The notes: generated by a model from the sequence alone, not told the origin. Counted from the first letter of the stretch, positions 7,288 to 16,672 are shown. The stretch is 45,630 bases of DNA from Collinsella sp. (GCA_019414565.1 DXLU01000003.1:1-45630); one strand, 5' to 3'. Translations and numbers: made by a program.

Positions 7288-8325
7288 TTAGGCCTTATCC
7301 GACGGACCGCCAAGGCGGATGCGCGGGTCGAGGAATGCATAGCTAATGTCGACGAGCAGGTTGATCACCATGACGACGACGACGATGAGCGTAACGCCGC
7401 CCATAACGATGGGCCAGTCACGCATGCTAATGGCGCGATAGACCTCATAGCCGATACCGGGCCAGTTAAAGACCGTTTCGGTCAGGATGGCACCCGAAAG
7501 CATGCCGCCAAAGTCGACACCAATATAGGTAACGACGGGGATGAGTGCATTCTTAAGCGCATGCTTGATGATGATCGCGCGATTGGAGAGACCCTTGGCC
7601 TTTGCCGTACGGATGTAATCTTGGTTCATGACGTCAAGCAGCTGCGATCGCATAATGCGGGCAGCATAAGCGGTCGAAACCGAAGCCAGCGTAATGGTCG
7701 GAAGCACATAGTGCATCCAATCCTGATACTGAGAGCTGGAACCGCCGGCACCCGAAATCGGCATGGAGAATGCGCCGCCGGTGAGGTCCTTAAGGATGAC
7801 GCCGAAGAACAGCTGCAGCAGCATGCCGAGCCAGAAGGCGGGAACGGCAACGAGGATCGACGTGGTCAGCGTTACCAAAATATCCCAGAAGGAATAACGC
7901 TTTACCGCCGAAATGATACCCGCACCGATACCCATGATCGCCTCGAGCACGATGGCGCACGCGGCGAGTTTGACCGTATACGGATACTTCTGGGCAAAAA
8001 TTTCCGTAACCGGCAGCTTGCGCTGGTACGAATTACCCAGATCGCCATGAAGCAGACCGTTCATGTAATACAGATAACGGTCTACAAGCGACGTCTGAAC
8101 GGGATCGCCGTTCTCGTCAAGGATCGCGTTACCGTCCTCGTCCGTCTGGACCAGGTGATAGCGTACGCGAAGCTGAAGCTCTACCTCGGGGGACAGAGCC
8201 TTGTCTCCACCGATCAGCTTGATCGGATCTCCCGGCACGATATTCTGGAGGGCGAACAGAATCAGCGTGACGCCCAAAAACACCGGGATGAACTGAAGCA
8301 CACGTTTAACGATGTACTTACCCAT
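7288..8325 (-). CDS. oppB: Oligopeptide ABC transporter permease OppB/DppB
   Basis: The first permease of the importer. The N-terminus YIVKRVLQFIPVFLGVT is classic for OppB, followed by the motif NIVPGDP. The coupling segment DYIRTAKAKGLSNRAIIIKH contains the EAA-like loop. The C-terminal motif NWPGIGYEVYRA is also characteristic. Between the first two membrane segments there is an acidic periplasmic loop (around TDEDGNAILDENGDP) that also occurs in some Gram-positive relatives. Ribosome site GGGGAG lies upstream of ATG 8325. It follows oppA after a 156-bp gap containing a stem-loop. Confidence 0.93.
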   Translation of the reverse strand: MGKYIVKRVLQFIPVFLGVTLILFALQNIVPGDPIKLIGGDKALSPEVELQLRVRYHLVQTDEDGNAILDENGDPVQTSLVDRYLYYMNGLLHGDLGNSYQRKLPVTEIFAQKYPYTVKLAACAIVLEAIMGIGAGIISAVKRYSFWDILVTLTTSILVAVPAFWLGMLLQLFFGVILKDLTGGAFSMPISGAGGSSSQYQDWMHYVLPTITLASVSTAYAARIMRSQLLDVMNQDYIRTAKAKGLSNRAIIIKHALKNALIPVVTYIGVDFGGMLSGAILTETVFNWPGIGYEVYRAISMRDWPIVMGGVTLIVVVVMVINLLVDISYAFLDPRIRLGGPSDKA

Positions 8326-8355
8326 ACCACTCCCCTATCTAGGGATTAACCTAAA

Positions 8356-8385
8356 TGGGATGCCGATCGCCAGACCGGCATCCCA
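8356..8385 (-). promoter_or_regulatory. Stem-loop between oppA and oppB
   Basis: A perfect 10-bp stem TGGGATGCCG/CGGCATCCCA with a 10-nt loop lies in the oppA-oppB gap. No proper U-run follows (TTTAGG), so it is more likely a partial terminator or 3' stabiliser that keeps the binding-protein message in excess than a full stop. Confidence 0.6.
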
Positions 8386-8481
8386 AAATTACCATCAGCC
8401 AGTTTACCCCAGGTTAGGGGGAACTGTATGTTTCCCATGAGGTCTACGTAAATACTTGACCCTCACGGAAGCTGCAAACTC

Positions 8482-10158
8482 TTAGGCGAGCTCAGCGGTA
8501 CCCAGATCGGCGTGCTTCTGCGGATCAACGTAGAGGTACTTGACGCGGTCGGAGCCAGCGATGGTGTGCGTGTAGAACATCACCGGGATGACCGGGCAGT
8601 CGGCGGCGACCATAGCGTCAGCCTCCTGCATCTTGGCGATGCGCTCGTCGTCGTCAACCGTGGCACGGGCCTCATCGACCTTGGCATCGAACTCGGGGTT
8701 GTTGTAACCAGAGCGGTTGTCGCCACCGAGGGAGTCGGAGTGGAACAGCGGGTACAGGAAGTTGTCCATGATCGGGTAATCGGCGATCCAGCCCAGACGG
8801 CCGAACTGATAGTTGAAGTTCTGATACTGCTCGAGCAGGGCAGACCACTCGGGAGTATCGGAGACGGCGGTGACGCCCACCTTGGCGAGGTCGCCGATGA
8901 TGGACTCCATGATCTCCTTGTGGCCACCGTCCTGGTTGTAGGACAGGGTCACATTGATGCCACGATCGCCGTTAGCGCCAGCGGGAGCGACCTTGTCGAG
9001 GTACTCGTTAGCCTTGTCGACGTCATAGGCGCAGAACTCCCATGCGCCCTCCTTGTAGCCGGCAATTCCCGGAGGAACGATGCCGTCAGCGGGGGTACGG
9101 GTGCCCTTGAAGATGGTCTTGCAGATGGCCTCACGGTTGATAGCCAGGGAGATGCCCCTGCGCAGGTCAGCGTTGTTGAACGGCTCGGCCGTGGTGTTGC
9201 ACGTCAGATAGTACGTGGAAGGCTCGGAGCCGAGCAGCATGCGCTCGCCGTCACCCATGGTGTAGCCATCCTTGGACTCGCCGCGGTCCTTCTTGGCGGC
9301 GTCGATCTGAGCAACGGGAACGTCGCAGACATCGAGGTTGCCGGCCTGGAACTCCTTGTAAGCGGTCTCCACGTCCTTGATGACCTGGAAGTGGATGGCG
9401 TCGATCTTTGCCTTGTCGCCATAGTAATCGTCAAACTTCTTGAGGTTGATCTCCTGACCATCCTCCCACTTGCCGTCCATCATGAACGGGCCGTTACCGA
9501 CCGGGGCAAGGTAGAAGCTCTTGACATCGGACTCGGCGCACTCGGGAACCGGGGACAGAGCCGGGTGAGAGGCGACGAACGGGAAGTCGGCGTAGGCGGA
9601 AGTCAGCTTGACGACGAGGGTCTCGTCATCCGGGCAGGTAACGCCGGACAGCTCGGTAGCGTTACCGGCAAGCAGATCATCATAGCCCTCGACCATGGAA
9701 AGGTGGTAGGAGACCTCGGAAGGACCATACTCGGTAGCGATGGCCGACTTGGTGTTGACCAGGCGCTCCCAACCGAGCTTGAAGGACTTGGAAGTAACGT
9801 CGTCACCGTTATGGAACTTGGCCTTCTTGATCTTGAAGGTGAACTCGGTGGCGTCGTCGTTAGCCTCGAAGGACTCGCAAGCCAGCGGAACGATCTCGCC
9901 CTTCTCGTTATCGTACTCCGTCAGAGCGTCGAAGAGCTGGTACTCGACCTGAGTGCCCTGATCCTCCTGGACGTTGTAGGGGTCGATGCAGACCGGGTTG
10001 TTGATGTAGAAGTTCAGCGTCGAACCGGACTCAGAACCGGAAGCGTCGCCGCCCTTCTTGCCGCATGCGGCAAGAAAAGCCATGGAGCTCGCAGCGAGGG
10101 TGCCGCCAACAAAGGCGCGACGACCCATAACGGGCTGGTGGAACATAGAATCAGCCAT
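8482..10158 (-). CDS. oppA: Oligopeptide-binding lipoprotein OppA (SBP family 5)
   Basis: The extracellular, lipid-anchored substrate-binding protein of the peptide importer (558 aa). The signal peptide carries a twin-arginine motif (GRRAFVGG, about 12-19) and a lipobox LAAC with lipidated Cys32, so it looks like a Tat-exported lipoprotein. A Gly/Ser linker follows the cysteine. The body has family 5 features: the PVCIDPYNVQ start, YKEFQAGNLDV in the middle and LGWIADYP near the C-terminus. The start is ATG 10158, with AAGGAGG ideally placed (10164-10170); an in-frame start 15 codons upstream lacks a comparable site. The promoter should lie in the 237 bp upstream; a weak candidate is TTGTGC, 16 bp, TATTGT. 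Confidence 0.93.
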   Translation of the reverse strand: MADSMFHQPVMGRRAFVGGTLAASSMAFLAACGKKGGDASGSESGSTLNFYINNPVCIDPYNVQEDQGTQVEYQLFDALTEYDNEKGEIVPLACESFEANDDATEFTFKIKKAKFHNGDDVTSKSFKLGWERLVNTKSAIATEYGPSEVSYHLSMVEGYDDLLAGNATELSGVTCPDDETLVVKLTSAYADFPFVASHPALSPVPECAESDVKSFYLAPVGNGPFMMDGKWEDGQEINLKKFDDYYGDKAKIDAIHFQVIKDVETAYKEFQAGNLDVCDVPVAQIDAAKKDRGESKDGYTMGDGERMLLGSEPSTYYLTCNTTAEPFNNADLRRGISLAINREAICKTIFKGTRTPADGIVPPGIAGYKEGAWEFCAYDVDKANEYLDKVAPAGANGDRGINVTLSYNQDGGHKEIMESIIGDLAKVGVTAVSDTPEWSALLEQYQNFNYQFGRLGWIADYPIMDNFLYPLFHSDSLGGDNRSGYNNPEFDAKVDEARATVDDDERIAKMQEADAMVAADCPVIPVMFYTHTIAGSDRVKYLYVDPQKHADLGTAELA

Positions 10159-10395
10159 GCCATCCTCCTTATGAGATAGGACAAAGTGAATTCGGCCGGG
10201 CAACGTCGAGACAGCCCGATCGAACCATTCAAACGCGGTCCGCCGTTATGGCTGGTTATGCAGTGCGGACCAACGTTTCACAATACAGTAGCGCATTTTA
10301 TGCACAATATGGCGCTAATTCCGGTTAACGGTCGAGAATTTCTTTAGTTAGGCGAAGTATGTGGGGATATTTTGACTCTATTACAAGTCTGTAAA

Positions 10396-10426
10396 CAAAA
10401 AGGGCCCCGCACATGCGGGACCCTTT
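10396..10426 (-). terminator. Intrinsic terminator of secG
   Basis: On the minus strand a stem AAAGGG-CCCGC/GCGGG-CCCTTT, with one mismatch and loop ATGT, runs into TTTTTG. It is 23 bp beyond the secG stop. Confidence 0.85.
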
Positions 10427-10448
10427 ACAAACGTATATACGCCGATGC

Positions 10449-10703
10449 TTAGTAGCCGACGATGCCCTGCGGGAAGAAGAACATGCACAGAACGACACAC
10501 ACAGCAAAAACGACGGCCATAATTACCGTCAGGCGATCGAGGTTCTGCTCCATGACGCCCGTGGCAGAGCTGGAGTTATACAGCGAGCTAGCGATCATAT
10601 CCGAAACGCCGGTACCCTTACCGGAGTGCATCAGGACGAGAATCGTCAGCGCCACGGCAGAGATAGCCCAAACGACAAACAGAAGAATCTGGAACGGACC
10701 CAT
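10449..10703 (-). CDS. secG: Preprotein translocase subunit SecG
   Basis: A small membrane protein (84 aa) that assists SecYE-mediated export. There are two hydrophobic segments (about 3-25 and 58-78) separated by the conserved cytosolic stretch HSGKGTGVSDM, in which the family normally has G-GGLS-like residues. ATG 10703 is preceded by AAGGAG. Its position after the triosephosphate genes matches the common Gram-positive and actinobacterial gap-pgk-tpi-secG order, although here gpmI and its terminator lie in between. It has its own terminator, so it is probably a separate unit. Confidence 0.92.
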   Translation of the reverse strand: MGPFQILLFVVWAISAVALTILVLMHSGKGTGVSDMIASSLYNSSSATGVMEQNLDRLTVIMAVVFAVCVVLCMFFFPQGIVGY

Positions 10704-10807
10704 AGATAAGCTCCTTAATAGAACAATTTAAACTCCAGTACTGTACCACAACCTCCAACACTCCCCCATCCGCCATTTAGGGACGGGGTAGAAATGGCAG
10801 AAATACC

Positions 10808-10842
10808 AAAAAAGGGGTCGTCCGGTTGTGGACAACCCCCTT
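10808..10842 (-). terminator. Intrinsic terminator of gpmI
   Basis: On the minus strand AAGGGGGTTGTCC, a loop and GGACGACCCC run into TTTTTT. It ends the gap-pgk-tpiA-gpmI cluster. A second small AT-rich hairpin (10846-10866, AGAAAAC/GTTTTCT) lies between it and the stop codon. Confidence 0.85.
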
Positions 10843-10867
10843 ACTAGAAAACGGTATTTGTTTTCTA

Positions 10868-12421
10868 TTAGGCCTCGGTGGCGAGCACGCGACCCGTCAT
10901 CTCGGCGGAAGGCTCAAGACCAGCCATGGTGAGCATGGTCGGAGCGATATCGGAGAGACGGCCGTCCTCGATACCGGTGAGCTTGGCCTTATCATCAACG
11001 ATGATGAACGGCACGCGGTTGGTAGTGTGAGCCGTGAACGGATGCTTGGAACCATCGGAAGCGACGTCAAACATGTGGTCGGCGTTACCGTGGTCGGCGG
11101 TGATCAGCGCAAAGCCGCCCTTGGCGAGAATCGCCGGGACAACCTTGGACAGAGCATCGTCAACAGCCTCGACGGCCTTAACGGCGGCGTCGAATACACC
11201 GGTGTGACCAACCATGTCGCAGTTCGCGAAGTTCACGATGTAGAAATCAGCGCGATCCTCGTTGATAGCGGCGACAAGCTTCTCGGTAACCTCGGGAGCG
11301 CTCATCTCGGGCTGCAGATCGTAGGTAGCGACCTTGGGGGAAGCGACGAGCACGCGCTCCTCGCCCTCCTTGGGCTCCTCGATGCCGCCGTTGAGGAAGA
11401 ACGTCACGTGGGCGTACTTCTCGGTCTCGGCGGTGTGCAGCTGCTTCAGGCCATTGGCGGCGATAACGTCGGCCAGGACGTTCTCGGGGAACGTCTTGGG
11501 GAAGGCGACCTCGACGTCAAACGTCGGATCATACTCGGTCATCGTCACAAAGTGCGAGAGCTTAATCTGCTCGCGCTCAAAGCCGTCGAACTCCTTGTCC
11601 GTGAACACGCGAGTCATCTGACGAGCGCGGTCGGGACGGAAGTTGAAGAAGATGGCCGCGTCGCCCTCGTGAATGCCCTCGTTGTGGGCAGCGAAGGGCT
11701 CGACGAACTCGTCGCCGCGCGGATCCTTCTCGTAGTAGGCCTTGATACCGGCAACGGGGTCGGTATCGGCATCGGACGCGTTGACCATGACGTCGTAGGC
11801 ACGCTGGATGCGCTCCCAGCGGTTGTCGCGGTCCATAGCCCAATAGCGGCCCGAAACGGTGGCAACGCGAGCGTCGCAACCGGTCTCCTCGGAGATCTTA
11901 GCCAGGAAGGCGCAGAACTCGCTCATGTAGCCGGCACCGGACTGCGGGTCGACGTCGCGGCCATCCATGAAGGCGTGGACGCGAACGGTCTTGACGCCAT
12001 GCTGGGCAGCCATCTTGACCAGAGCCTCGACGTGGTTCATGTGAGAATGAACACCGCCAGGGCTCATAAGGCCCATGAGGTGCAGGGTCTTGCCTTCGGC
12101 CTTGACGTCGTCCATAGCCTTGACGAAGACCTCGTTCTTGGCGATGGAGCCGTCCTTGATGGCGTTGTTGATGCGCGAAAGCTCCTGGAACACGATGCGG
12201 CCGGCACCGATGTTGAGGTGACCCACCTCGGAGTTGCCCATCTGACCGTCGGGAAGGCCCACGTCCTCGCCCGAAGCACCGAGCGTGGTGTGAGGATACT
12301 TCTCGTACAGGCTATCAAGGAAGGGCGTCTTGGCAGCGGCGACGGCGTTCTCGCCATCAGCCGGAGCAAGGCCGCAGCCATCCATGATGATCAGGAGTGC
12401 AGGAAGATGACGCTGTGCCAT
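10868..12421 (-). CDS. gpmI: 2,3-bisphosphoglycerate-independent phosphoglycerate mutase
   Basis: Interconverts 3- and 2-phosphoglycerate in lower glycolysis, using two Mn ions and a phosphoserine. The N-terminal metal motif is IIMDGCGLAP (Asp14). The catalytic Ser64 lies in GQMGNSEVGHLNIGAGR. C-terminal metal ligands appear in NCDMVGHTG and TADHGNADHM. 517 aa is the usual length. It starts 5 bp after the tpiA stop codon and is clearly in the same operon. No cofactor-dependent mutase or enolase is nearby. Confidence 0.96.
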   Translation of the reverse strand: MAQRHLPALLIIMDGCGLAPADGENAVAAAKTPFLDSLYEKYPHTTLGASGEDVGLPDGQMGNSEVGHLNIGAGRIVFQELSRINNAIKDGSIAKNEVFVKAMDDVKAEGKTLHLMGLMSPGGVHSHMNHVEALVKMAAQHGVKTVRVHAFMDGRDVDPQSGAGYMSEFCAFLAKISEETGCDARVATVSGRYWAMDRDNRWERIQRAYDVMVNASDADTDPVAGIKAYYEKDPRGDEFVEPFAAHNEGIHEGDAAIFFNFRPDRARQMTRVFTDKEFDGFEREQIKLSHFVTMTEYDPTFDVEVAFPKTFPENVLADVIAANGLKQLHTAETEKYAHVTFFLNGGIEEPKEGEERVLVASPKVATYDLQPEMSAPEVTEKLVAAINEDRADFYIVNFANCDMVGHTGVFDAAVKAVEAVDDALSKVVPAILAKGGFALITADHGNADHMFDVASDGSKHPFTAHTTNRVPFIIVDDKAKLTGIEDGRLSDIAPTMLTMAGLEPSAEMTGRVLATEA

Positions 12422-12426
12422 ATGTC

Positions 12427-13194
12427 CTACTCGCCTGCCTTGACGACCATAGAGGCGAAGTCGGCAGCCTTGAGCGAAGCGCCGCCCACGAGGGCGCCGT
12501 CAACGTCGGGCTTGGCGACGAGCTCGGCGATGTTGCCGGGCTTAGCGGAACCGCCGTAGAGAACGCGGATGCCGTTAGCGAGCTCCTCGCCAAACATCTC
12601 CTTAAGGGTCTCACGGATAGCGCCGCAGACCTCCTGAGCGTCCTCGGCGGTAGCGGTCTTGCCGGTGCCGATGGCCCAGATGGGCTCGTAGGCGACGACG
12701 ACCTGCTTGGGGCAGGTGATCTCAAGACCAGCAAGGCCAGCCTTGACCTGGTTCACGACGTGCTCGACATAGGTGCCAGCCTCGCGGACCTCGAGAGACT
12801 CGCCGCAGCAGAAGACGGGAACAAGACCGGCGGCAACGAGAGCCTTGGCCTTCTTGTTCTGATCCTCGTCGGTCTCGTGGAAGTAGTCGCGACGCTCGGA
12901 GTGACCGATGATGCAGTAGGTGCAGCCAGCGGACTTGAGCATGTCGCAAGAGGACTCACCGGTGAAGGCACCCTTGGCCTCCCAGTACACGTTCTGTGCA
13001 CCGAGGGCGATGGGGGCAGCCTGAATGCGGTCATGAACCGTAGTGATGTCAATGGTCGGAGGGCAGACGAGCACCTCGACGCCAGCCGGAACCTCGGGCA
13101 GAGCCTGGGCCAGCTCGTCGGCGAGCTTGGCGGCCTCGGCGACGTCGTTGTTCATCTTCCAGTTACCAGCGATAAGAAGGGTGCGATTAGGCAT
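12427..13194 (-). CDS. tpiA: Triosephosphate isomerase
   Basis: Interconverts glyceraldehyde-3-phosphate and dihydroxyacetone phosphate. All catalytic elements are present: Asn11/Lys13 in GNWKMN, the electrophile His98 in IIGHSERR, and the base Glu170 in VAYEPIWAIGTGK, whose C-terminal end forms the flexible loop. 255 aa is normal. The true start is ATG 13194, because the TIM fold begins at MPNRTLLIAGNWK. It overlaps the end of pgk by 8 nt (GATGCCTAA), with a GGAGG inside pgk as its ribosome site, so translation is coupled. Confidence 0.97.
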   Translation of the reverse strand: MPNRTLLIAGNWKMNNDVAEAAKLADELAQALPEVPAGVEVLVCPPTIDITTVHDRIQAAPIALGAQNVYWEAKGAFTGESSCDMLKSAGCTYCIIGHSERRDYFHETDEDQNKKAKALVAAGLVPVFCCGESLEVREAGTYVEHVVNQVKAGLAGLEITCPKQVVVAYEPIWAIGTGKTATAEDAQEVCGAIRETLKEMFGEELANGIRVLYGGSAKPGNIAELVAKPDVDGALVGGASLKAADFASMVVKAGE

Positions 13195-14377
13195 CGAGAA
13201 GCGCCTCCACTCCGGGCAGGGCCTTACCCTCGACGAGCTCCATGGAAGCGCCACCACCGGTGGAGATCCAGCTCATCTTGTCGGCCAGGTTGAACTTGTT
13301 GACAGCTGCGACAGAGTCGCCACCGCCGATGATCGAGGTGCAGTCGGCCTCGGCGACGGCCTCGGCGATAGCCTGGGTGCCGTGAGCGAAGTTATCGAAC
13401 TCGAAGACGCCCATGGGGCCGTTCCAGAACACGGTCTTGGCGCCCTTGACAGCCTCGGCGTAGAGCTCCTCGGTCTTGGGGCCGATGTCCATGCCCTCAC
13501 GATCGTCGGGGATAGCGTCGGAAGCGACAACCTCGGGGACAGCGTCCTCGCCAAAGTGATCGGCAACGCGGTTGTCGATGGGGAGCAGGATCTTGACGCC
13601 CTTCTCCTCGGCCTTCTTGAGCATCTCGCCGGCACGCTCGACCCAGTCCTCTTCCTTGAGGGACTGACCGACGGTCAGGCCCTGAGCCAGGAAGAAGGTG
13701 TAGGCCATGCCGCCACCGATGATCAGGGTATCAGCGGAGTCGATGAGGTGATCGAGAACGCCGATCTTGGAGGAAACCTTGGAACCGCCGACGATAGCGA
13801 CGAAGGGGCGCTCGGGCTCGGCGAAGATGCCGGTCAGCGTGTCGACCTCCTTCTCGAGCAGGAAGCCGGCGACGGCAGGCAGGTAAGCGGCGGGGCCCAC
13901 GACGGAACCCTGGGCGCGGTGAGCGGTGCCGAAAGCATCGAGAACGAAGACGTCACCATAGGAAGCGAGCTTCTTGGCGATCTCGGGATCGTTCTTCTTC
14001 TCACGCTTGTCGAAACGGACGTTCTCGAGAACGAGGACCTTGCCCGGCTCGACGGCGGCAACAGCCTCGGCGGCCTTCTCGCCGTAGGTGTCGGCGACAA
14101 AGGCAACATCGAGACCAGAGAGCTCAGCGAGCTTCTTGGCGACAGGCTCAAGGGAGAGCTCGGGCTGGAAGCCGGTGCCATCGGGACGGCCGAGGTGGCT
14201 CATGAGGATGACGCGAGCGTTGTGCTCAACGAGGTAGTTGATGGTGGGCAGGGCAGCCTTGATGCGGGTGGTGTCGCCAACGACGCCATCCTTGATAGGC
14301 ACGTTGAAGTCAACGCGGACGAGAACGCGCTTGCCGTCGACATCGATGTCGCGGACGGTCTTCTTGGTAAAGGCCAT
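13187..14377 (-). CDS. pgk: Phosphoglycerate kinase
   Basis: Transfers phosphate from 1,3-bisphosphoglycerate to ADP. The N-terminal domain shows VRVDFNVPIKDG and LMSHLGRPDG. The nucleotide side has AIVGGSKVSSKIGVL, WNGPMGVFEF and the Gly-rich GGGDSVAAV. 396 aa is standard. ATG 14377 is chosen because GAAAGG lies just upstream and the family starts there. It follows gap by 140 bp containing the gap terminator and a small hairpin (14401-14423), so its transcription probably partly depends on read-through or a local promoter. Confidence 0.97.
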   Translation of the reverse strand: MAFTKKTVRDIDVDGKRVLVRVDFNVPIKDGVVGDTTRIKAALPTINYLVEHNARVILMSHLGRPDGTGFQPELSLEPVAKKLAELSGLDVAFVADTYGEKAAEAVAAVEPGKVLVLENVRFDKREKKNDPEIAKKLASYGDVFVLDAFGTAHRAQGSVVGPAAYLPAVAGFLLEKEVDTLTGIFAEPERPFVAIVGGSKVSSKIGVLDHLIDSADTLIIGGGMAYTFFLAQGLTVGQSLKEEDWVERAGEMLKKAEEKGVKILLPIDNRVADHFGEDAVPEVVASDAIPDDREGMDIGPKTEELYAEAVKGAKTVFWNGPMGVFEFDNFAHGTQAIAEAVAEADCTSIIGGGDSVAAVNKFNLADKMSWISTGGGASMELVEGKALPGVEALLDA

Positions 14378-14400
14378 GTTTGCTTCTACCTTTCGTACGT

Positions 14401-14423
14401 GTCTGCCTCCCATTACGGCAGAC
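14401..14423 (-). promoter_or_regulatory. Small hairpin in pgk leader
   Basis: GTCTGCC and GGCAGAC form a 7-bp stem around a 9-nt loop, ending 23 nt upstream of the pgk start codon. It is not followed by a U-run. It could be a 5' stabiliser or processing site between gap and pgk. Confidence 0.4.
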
Positions 14424-14431
14424 GATTTCCT

Positions 14432-14484
14432 ATAAAAAGGGCGCGACCCTAGGGTGTAAGCCCTATGAGGCCGCGCCCTTCTTT
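14432..14484 (-). terminator. Terminator-like hairpin after gap
   Basis: On the minus strand AAGGGCGCG pairs with CGCGCCCTT and runs into TTTTATAGG. A second short stem lies in the loop. It probably ends most gap transcripts and lets a fraction continue into pgk. Confidence 0.75.
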
Positions 14485-14517
14485 AGACGCTCAACGAGCT
14501 ATTCGCTAAAAGCTAAA

Positions 14518-15543
14518 TTAAGCAACGAACTTCTCGAAGTACTTGATGGTGCGGACCATCTGAGAGGTGTAGGAGTTCTCGTTGTCGTACCAAGAGGTGA
14601 CCTGAACGAGGGTCTGGCCGTTGCCGAGGTCAGAGCACATGGTCTGAGTGGCGTCGAAGATGGAGCCGTGGGTCTCGCCGATGATGTCGGTGGAGACGAT
14701 GTCGTCCTCGTTGTAACCGAAGGTCTCGGAGATGGTGGAAGCGTAGGCCTTCATAGCGGCGTTGACCTCGTCGACGGTGACCTTCTTGTCAACGACAGCG
14801 TAGAGGTTGGTGATGGAGCCGGTCGGCGTCGGGACGCGCTGGGCGGCACCGATGAGCTTACCGTTGAGCTCGGGGAGAACCAGGCCGATAGCCTTGGCAG
14901 CACCGGTGGTGTTGGGGACGATGTTGACGGCGCAGGCGCGGCTACGACGCTTGTTGCCCTTGCGCTGCGGGCCGTCGAGCGGCATCTGGTCGCCGGTCCA
15001 GGCGTGAATGGTGGTCATGATGCCGGACACGATGGGAGCGAAGTCGTTCAGACCCTTGGCCATCGGGGCGAGGCAGTTGGTGGTGCAGGAAGCAGCGGAG
15101 ATGATGTTGTCCTCAGCGGTCAGCGTCTCGTGGTTGACGTTGTACACGATGGTGGGCAGATCGCTGCCGGCCGGAGCGGAGATGACGACCTTCTTGGCGC
15201 CAGCGTTGATGTGGGCCTGAGCCTTAGCCTTGCTGGTGTAGAAGCCGGTGCACTCGAGAACGACGTCGACGTCGAGGTCGCCCCAAGGCAGGTTGTTGGC
15301 GTCGGCCTCCTTGTAGATCTTGATCTCCTTGCCGTCAACGGTGATGGAATCCTCGCCAGCAACGACCTCGTGATCGCGAGCGTAGTTGCCCTGCGTGGAG
15401 TCGTACTTCAGCAGGTAAGCGAGCATATCGGGAGAGGTGAGGTCGTTGATAGCGACGATCTCGGAGCCCTCATGACCGAACATCTGACGGAAAGCCAGAC
15501 GACCGATGCGACCGAAGCCGTTAATAGCAACCTTTACTGCCAT
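14518..15543 (-). CDS. gap: Glyceraldehyde-3-phosphate dehydrogenase, type I
   Basis: The NAD-dependent glycolytic enzyme (341 aa). The Rossmann start is VAINGFGRIGRLAFRQ. The catalytic Cys153 is in AASCTTNCLAP and His180 is in TTIHAWTGDQ. The conserved sequence RRSRACAVNIVP-TTGAAKA is also present. Asp34 in INDL favours NAD. ATG 15543 has GAAAGGAGA just upstream. It is the first gene of the glycolytic cluster. Upstream is an AT-rich region with -10-like TATATT (15616-15621) and a perfect palindrome at 15678-15691 that could be an operator. Confidence 0.97.
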   Translation of the reverse strand: MAVKVAINGFGRIGRLAFRQMFGHEGSEIVAINDLTSPDMLAYLLKYDSTQGNYARDHEVVAGEDSITVDGKEIKIYKEADANNLPWGDLDVDVVLECTGFYTSKAKAQAHINAGAKKVVISAPAGSDLPTIVYNVNHETLTAEDNIISAASCTTNCLAPMAKGLNDFAPIVSGIMTTIHAWTGDQMPLDGPQRKGNKRRSRACAVNIVPNTTGAAKAIGLVLPELNGKLIGAAQRVPTPTGSITNLYAVVDKKVTVDEVNAAMKAYASTISETFGYNEDDIVSTDIIGETHGSIFDATQTMCSDLGNGQTLVQVTSWYDNENSYTSQMVRTIKYFEKFVA

Positions 15544-15677
15544 TGTGTCTCCTTTCGTAAGGCCCCCGCAAGCTACAGCGCCCGCCGTTGAGGCCCACAA
15601 ACTAACCACTCGCCTAATATACCTTTTTTTTGACTTGAATTTCACGAGAATAGTCGAAATTGAAAATCAAATTTACG

Positions 15678-15691
15678 TTAAAACGTTTTAA
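15678..15691. promoter_or_regulatory. 14-bp palindrome upstream of gap (operator candidate)
   Basis: The sequence TTAAAACGTTTTAA is a perfect palindrome centred on CG, resembling LacI/CcpA-family operators. It lies 56 bp upstream of the -10-like TATATT in the whiA-gap gap. The core 10-mer AAACGTTTTA recurs at 28318-28327 upstream of the sialic acid operon. No regulator gene is in the window. Confidence 0.45.
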
Positions 15692-15736
15692 AGAATAAAA
15701 TAGCAGCTAAATCCGTATATAAGTCGATACTTTAAA

Positions 15737-16666
15737 CTACCGGTTTGCTTCAATGAGCTTTTCAAGCCTCAAAACTCGATGGTAGAGGGCCGACTTCGAC
15801 AAGGGAGGGTCAGCCATCTCCCCTAAATCACGCAGCGACAGATCGGGATAGCGCTCGCGCAGGTCGCAAAAGACCGCCAAGGCATCCGGAAGCGCATCGC
15901 GAAGGCCGCGCTGCTCGAGCTCATCGATAAGCGCAAGCTGATGTTGGGCAGCACCGGCGCTTCTGGTCTGGTTGGCGAGCTCGGCGTTCACGCGACGGTT
16001 CACATCGTTCTTAACCAACTTGACCGCGCGCGCCTCCTCAATCTCGGCAACGCTGCGCTTGGCACCAATCAGCTTTAATAGATGCTCGATTTCCTCGGCG
16101 CTCTTAATGTACACGGCATATGACCCCCGCCGTGCATTAACACGAGCATGGACCCCAATCTGCCCCAACAGGTCGCAAAGCCCCTTAGCATATTGCTCGC
16201 CCTGCACCGCGATCTCCAAATGAAAATCGCCGCGTGGATCGGCCACGAAGCCGCCCGCGATGAGCGCGCCGCGGATGTAGGCAAGCCTGCAGCAGGGACG
16301 GGCAACGATGTGTCGGGGAACACCAGCAACGAGCCCTCCCCTGCGGTCTAGAATGCCCAGCAGCACCAGAGCCTTGTCCAGGTCGGGTTGATCGGGCAGG
16401 GTAATGAGATAGTTACGGACCTTATGCAAGACCGATTTACGAACGGTGAATTCCGTTTTGAGCTTAAGAATGCGATGCGTCAGCGTGATCATCGTGCGCG
16501 CGACGGCTCCCGTCTCGGTCGCGACCGTCAAACGATACCGCCCGGAGCCGGCCAACGAAAGCGTACCGCTCACACGCGTCAGGGCGGCAAGCGTCGACAA
16601 ATCGCAGTATTCACATTCGGGTTCGCAGCGCGCAAGCTCGTCACGCACCTCGGCGGTAAACGACAT
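15737..16666 (-). CDS. whiA: DNA-binding regulator WhiA
   Basis: A conserved Gram-positive regulator, linked to sporulation in Streptomyces and to cell division in Bacillus. The N-terminal homing-endonuclease-like (LAGLIDADG-fold) part begins SFTAEVRDELAR and includes a segment around YIRGALIAGGFVADPRGDFHLE. The C-terminal helix-turn-helix is around LSLRDLGEMADPPLSKSALYHR. 309 aa is normal. It begins 6 bp after the rapZ stop, so the two are coupled. In most relatives yvcK lies between these genes; here it is absent. Confidence 0.95.
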   Translation of the reverse strand: MSFTAEVRDELARCEPECEYCDLSTLAALTRVSGTLSLAGSGRYRLTVATETGAVARTMITLTHRILKLKTEFTVRKSVLHKVRNYLITLPDQPDLDKALVLLGILDRRGGLVAGVPRHIVARPCCRLAYIRGALIAGGFVADPRGDFHLEIAVQGEQYAKGLCDLLGQIGVHARVNARRGSYAVYIKSAEEIEHLLKLIGAKRSVAEIEEARAVKLVKNDVNRRVNAELANQTRSAGAAQHQLALIDELEQRGLRDALPDALAVFCDLRERYPDLSLRDLGEMADPPLSKSALYHRVLRLEKLIEANR

Positions 16667-16672
16667 GCAGGC

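Noticed and set aside
16667..16672. A remnant of yvcK between rapZ and whiA
   Set aside because: Only 6 bp separate the two genes, so nothing is left of it.
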